Of a stretch of 64,000 bases of DNA, positions 63,424 through 64,000 are shown in pieces; within the stretch, counting starts at the first letter, position 1, and each line of letters opens with the position of its first letter. The stretch is from NCBI RefSeq assembly GCF_002849605.1, contig NZ_NPIB01000002.1, positions 86,520-150,519 of the forward strand. Reading direction: 5' to 3'. Below the pieces are notes generated by a model. It saw only the letters and a program-made list of their open reading frames with translations. It ran no database searches and was not told where the DNA came from. The position numbers and the translations under genes are program-made. The stretch comes from Photobacterium carnosum. Its GTDB lineage: Bacteria > Pseudomonadota > Gammaproteobacteria > Enterobacterales > Vibrionaceae.

Positions 63424-63699
63424 CTATAATTTAAATTGAACATGATTATCAAGGTCTGAATAAAAATCCAAACCAACGACTCGGCAGCGTCGAGTCATTT
63501 CAATTCGTTGATCCACAGAATCAGCATACTGTTGAATTTGATCAACGATCCGTGAGGCTGGTAATGCAGCTAATTTTGCGGCTGCTCTACGTTCTTCGTT
63601 GTTGCTACACCCCAAATTTTTCATATCCACTTTCCGCAACAATTTGTACGCTGCATTACGCGGAATTTTAACTTTTAATTGATGGCTGGATGATTGCAT
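63424..63699 (-). CDS. small basic orphan protein
   Basis: The internal Met at 63699 has AAGGA 9 bases upstream and is preferred over the longer frame from 63750, giving 91 aa. Basic, helical (HQLKVKIPRNAAYKLLRKVD, ERRAAAKLAALPASRIVDQI); possibly nucleic-acid-binding. Directly upstream of the 246-aa gene. Confidence 0.55.
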   Translation of the reverse strand: MQSSSHQLKVKIPRNAAYKLLRKVDMKNLGCSNNEERRAAAKLAALPASRIVDQIQQYADSVDQRIEMTRRCRVVGLDFYSDLDNHVQFKL

Positions 63700-63771
63700 T
63701 TTAAATTCCTTAGTATCTTGATTGTTCCCTACTAAATAAGTAGAGAACAAATTTTAGTTATCACGGCATGT

Positions 63772-64000
63772 TTACTTCGTTAGCTGACAATCTTCTTCCT
63801 CAACGCCAGCATCTTCGATATCTTCAAGAGAGCGGACAATAAGAACTGTTTGTAATCCCTCATATAACTTATCTAACACTGATACTTGTGCGAAATATGT
63901 TTCATCACACGATGATGTGTCGCCTACAGCTACGGCACAAGTACGCCAAGGTGAATCAATCCCTTGTGGGTCATAGCATGATAGATAAGTGTTACCATTT
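63772..64000 (-). CDS. orphan protein, cut by window end
   Basis: A leftward frame open to the window edge, at least 75 codons, ending QTVLIVRSLEDIEDAGVEEE then DCQLTK. Acidic C-terminus. The start lies beyond 64000. Confidence 0.5.
   Translation of the reverse strand, partial: NGNTYLSCYDPQGIDSPWRTCAVAVGDTSSCDETYFAQVSVLDKLYEGLQTVLIVRSLEDIEDAGVEEEDCQLTK

Noticed and set aside
1..64000. tRNA, rRNA, antibiotic-resistance and phage structural genes.
   Set aside because: None seen on either strand by inspection.

Overview
This AT-rich window looks like part of a large conjugative plasmid (or plasmid-like secondary replicon) of a marine gammaproteobacterium, most plausibly a member of the Vibrionaceae. 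The evidence is an F-type conjugation system with a MOBH relaxase (SXT/R391-, IncA/C- and R27-like gene content), three separate putative replication modules, an actin-type partition locus, a HipBA toxin-antitoxin, a Vibrio-style porin, and many secreted or orphan proteins. No rRNA, tRNA, antibiotic-resistance or core-metabolism genes were seen. Taxonomy is inferred from gene style, not from a marker gene.

Layout. 1-6.5 kb: DNA-processing genes (partial MobI-like protein, DUF1845-like protein, TraI relaxase, TraD coupling protein, DUF4400 membrane protein). 6.5-7.5 kb: a leftward group containing an intact IS200/IS605 TnpA. 7.8-17.4 kb: mating-pair-formation genes (pilin, TraL, TraE, TraK, TraB, TrbI-like, a secreted protein, a DsbC-like protein that has lost its CXXC, TraV, TraC). 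traW, traU, traN, traH and traG are not here and must lie elsewhere. 18.3-24.6 kb: accessory DNA with two unusual repeat arrays, secreted proteins, gene remnants, an RHH-like/NYN gene pair and two candidate small RNAs. 24.6-30.1 kb: five 21-bp repeats, a CoiA-like nuclease, HipBA and a TraF-like outer-membrane protein. 30.5-35.5 kb: small orphan genes, a phosphatase-like protein, a zinc-finger membrane protein and a porin. 36.0-37.9 kb: parR, parM and an 11-bp-iteron parC. 38.1-42.5 kb: a possible tandem RNase-H-fold protein, a small outer-membrane protein, and a leftward operon encoding a plasmid DnaN sliding clamp, an orphan protein and a second phosphatase-like protein. 42.6-45.0 kb: a Rep_3 replicon with two iteron families. 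45.3-49.4 kb: a tiny hydrophobic peptide gene, then a 763-aa protein whose middle resembles the Vibrio chromosome-2 initiator RctB, with six GATC sites at 21-22 bp spacing, a DnaA box and about 1 kb of 164-bp tandem repeats. 49.5-53.4 kb: orphan and coiled-coil proteins. 53.5-55.4 kb: a second Rep_3 replicon. 55.4-64 kb: a large Ig-like secreted protein, a RecE-like exonuclease carrying a SAP domain, and orphan genes.

The most notable item is the apparent RctB/ori2-type origin at 45.5-49.4 kb on an element that also carries two iteron Rep_3 replicons and its own sliding clamp. The next tier is the short hydrophobic ORF at 45.34 kb, the pair of about 150-nt RNAs at 24.2-24.6 kb, the NYN/RHH pair beside them, and the dense repeat arrays at 18.4-19.2 kb.
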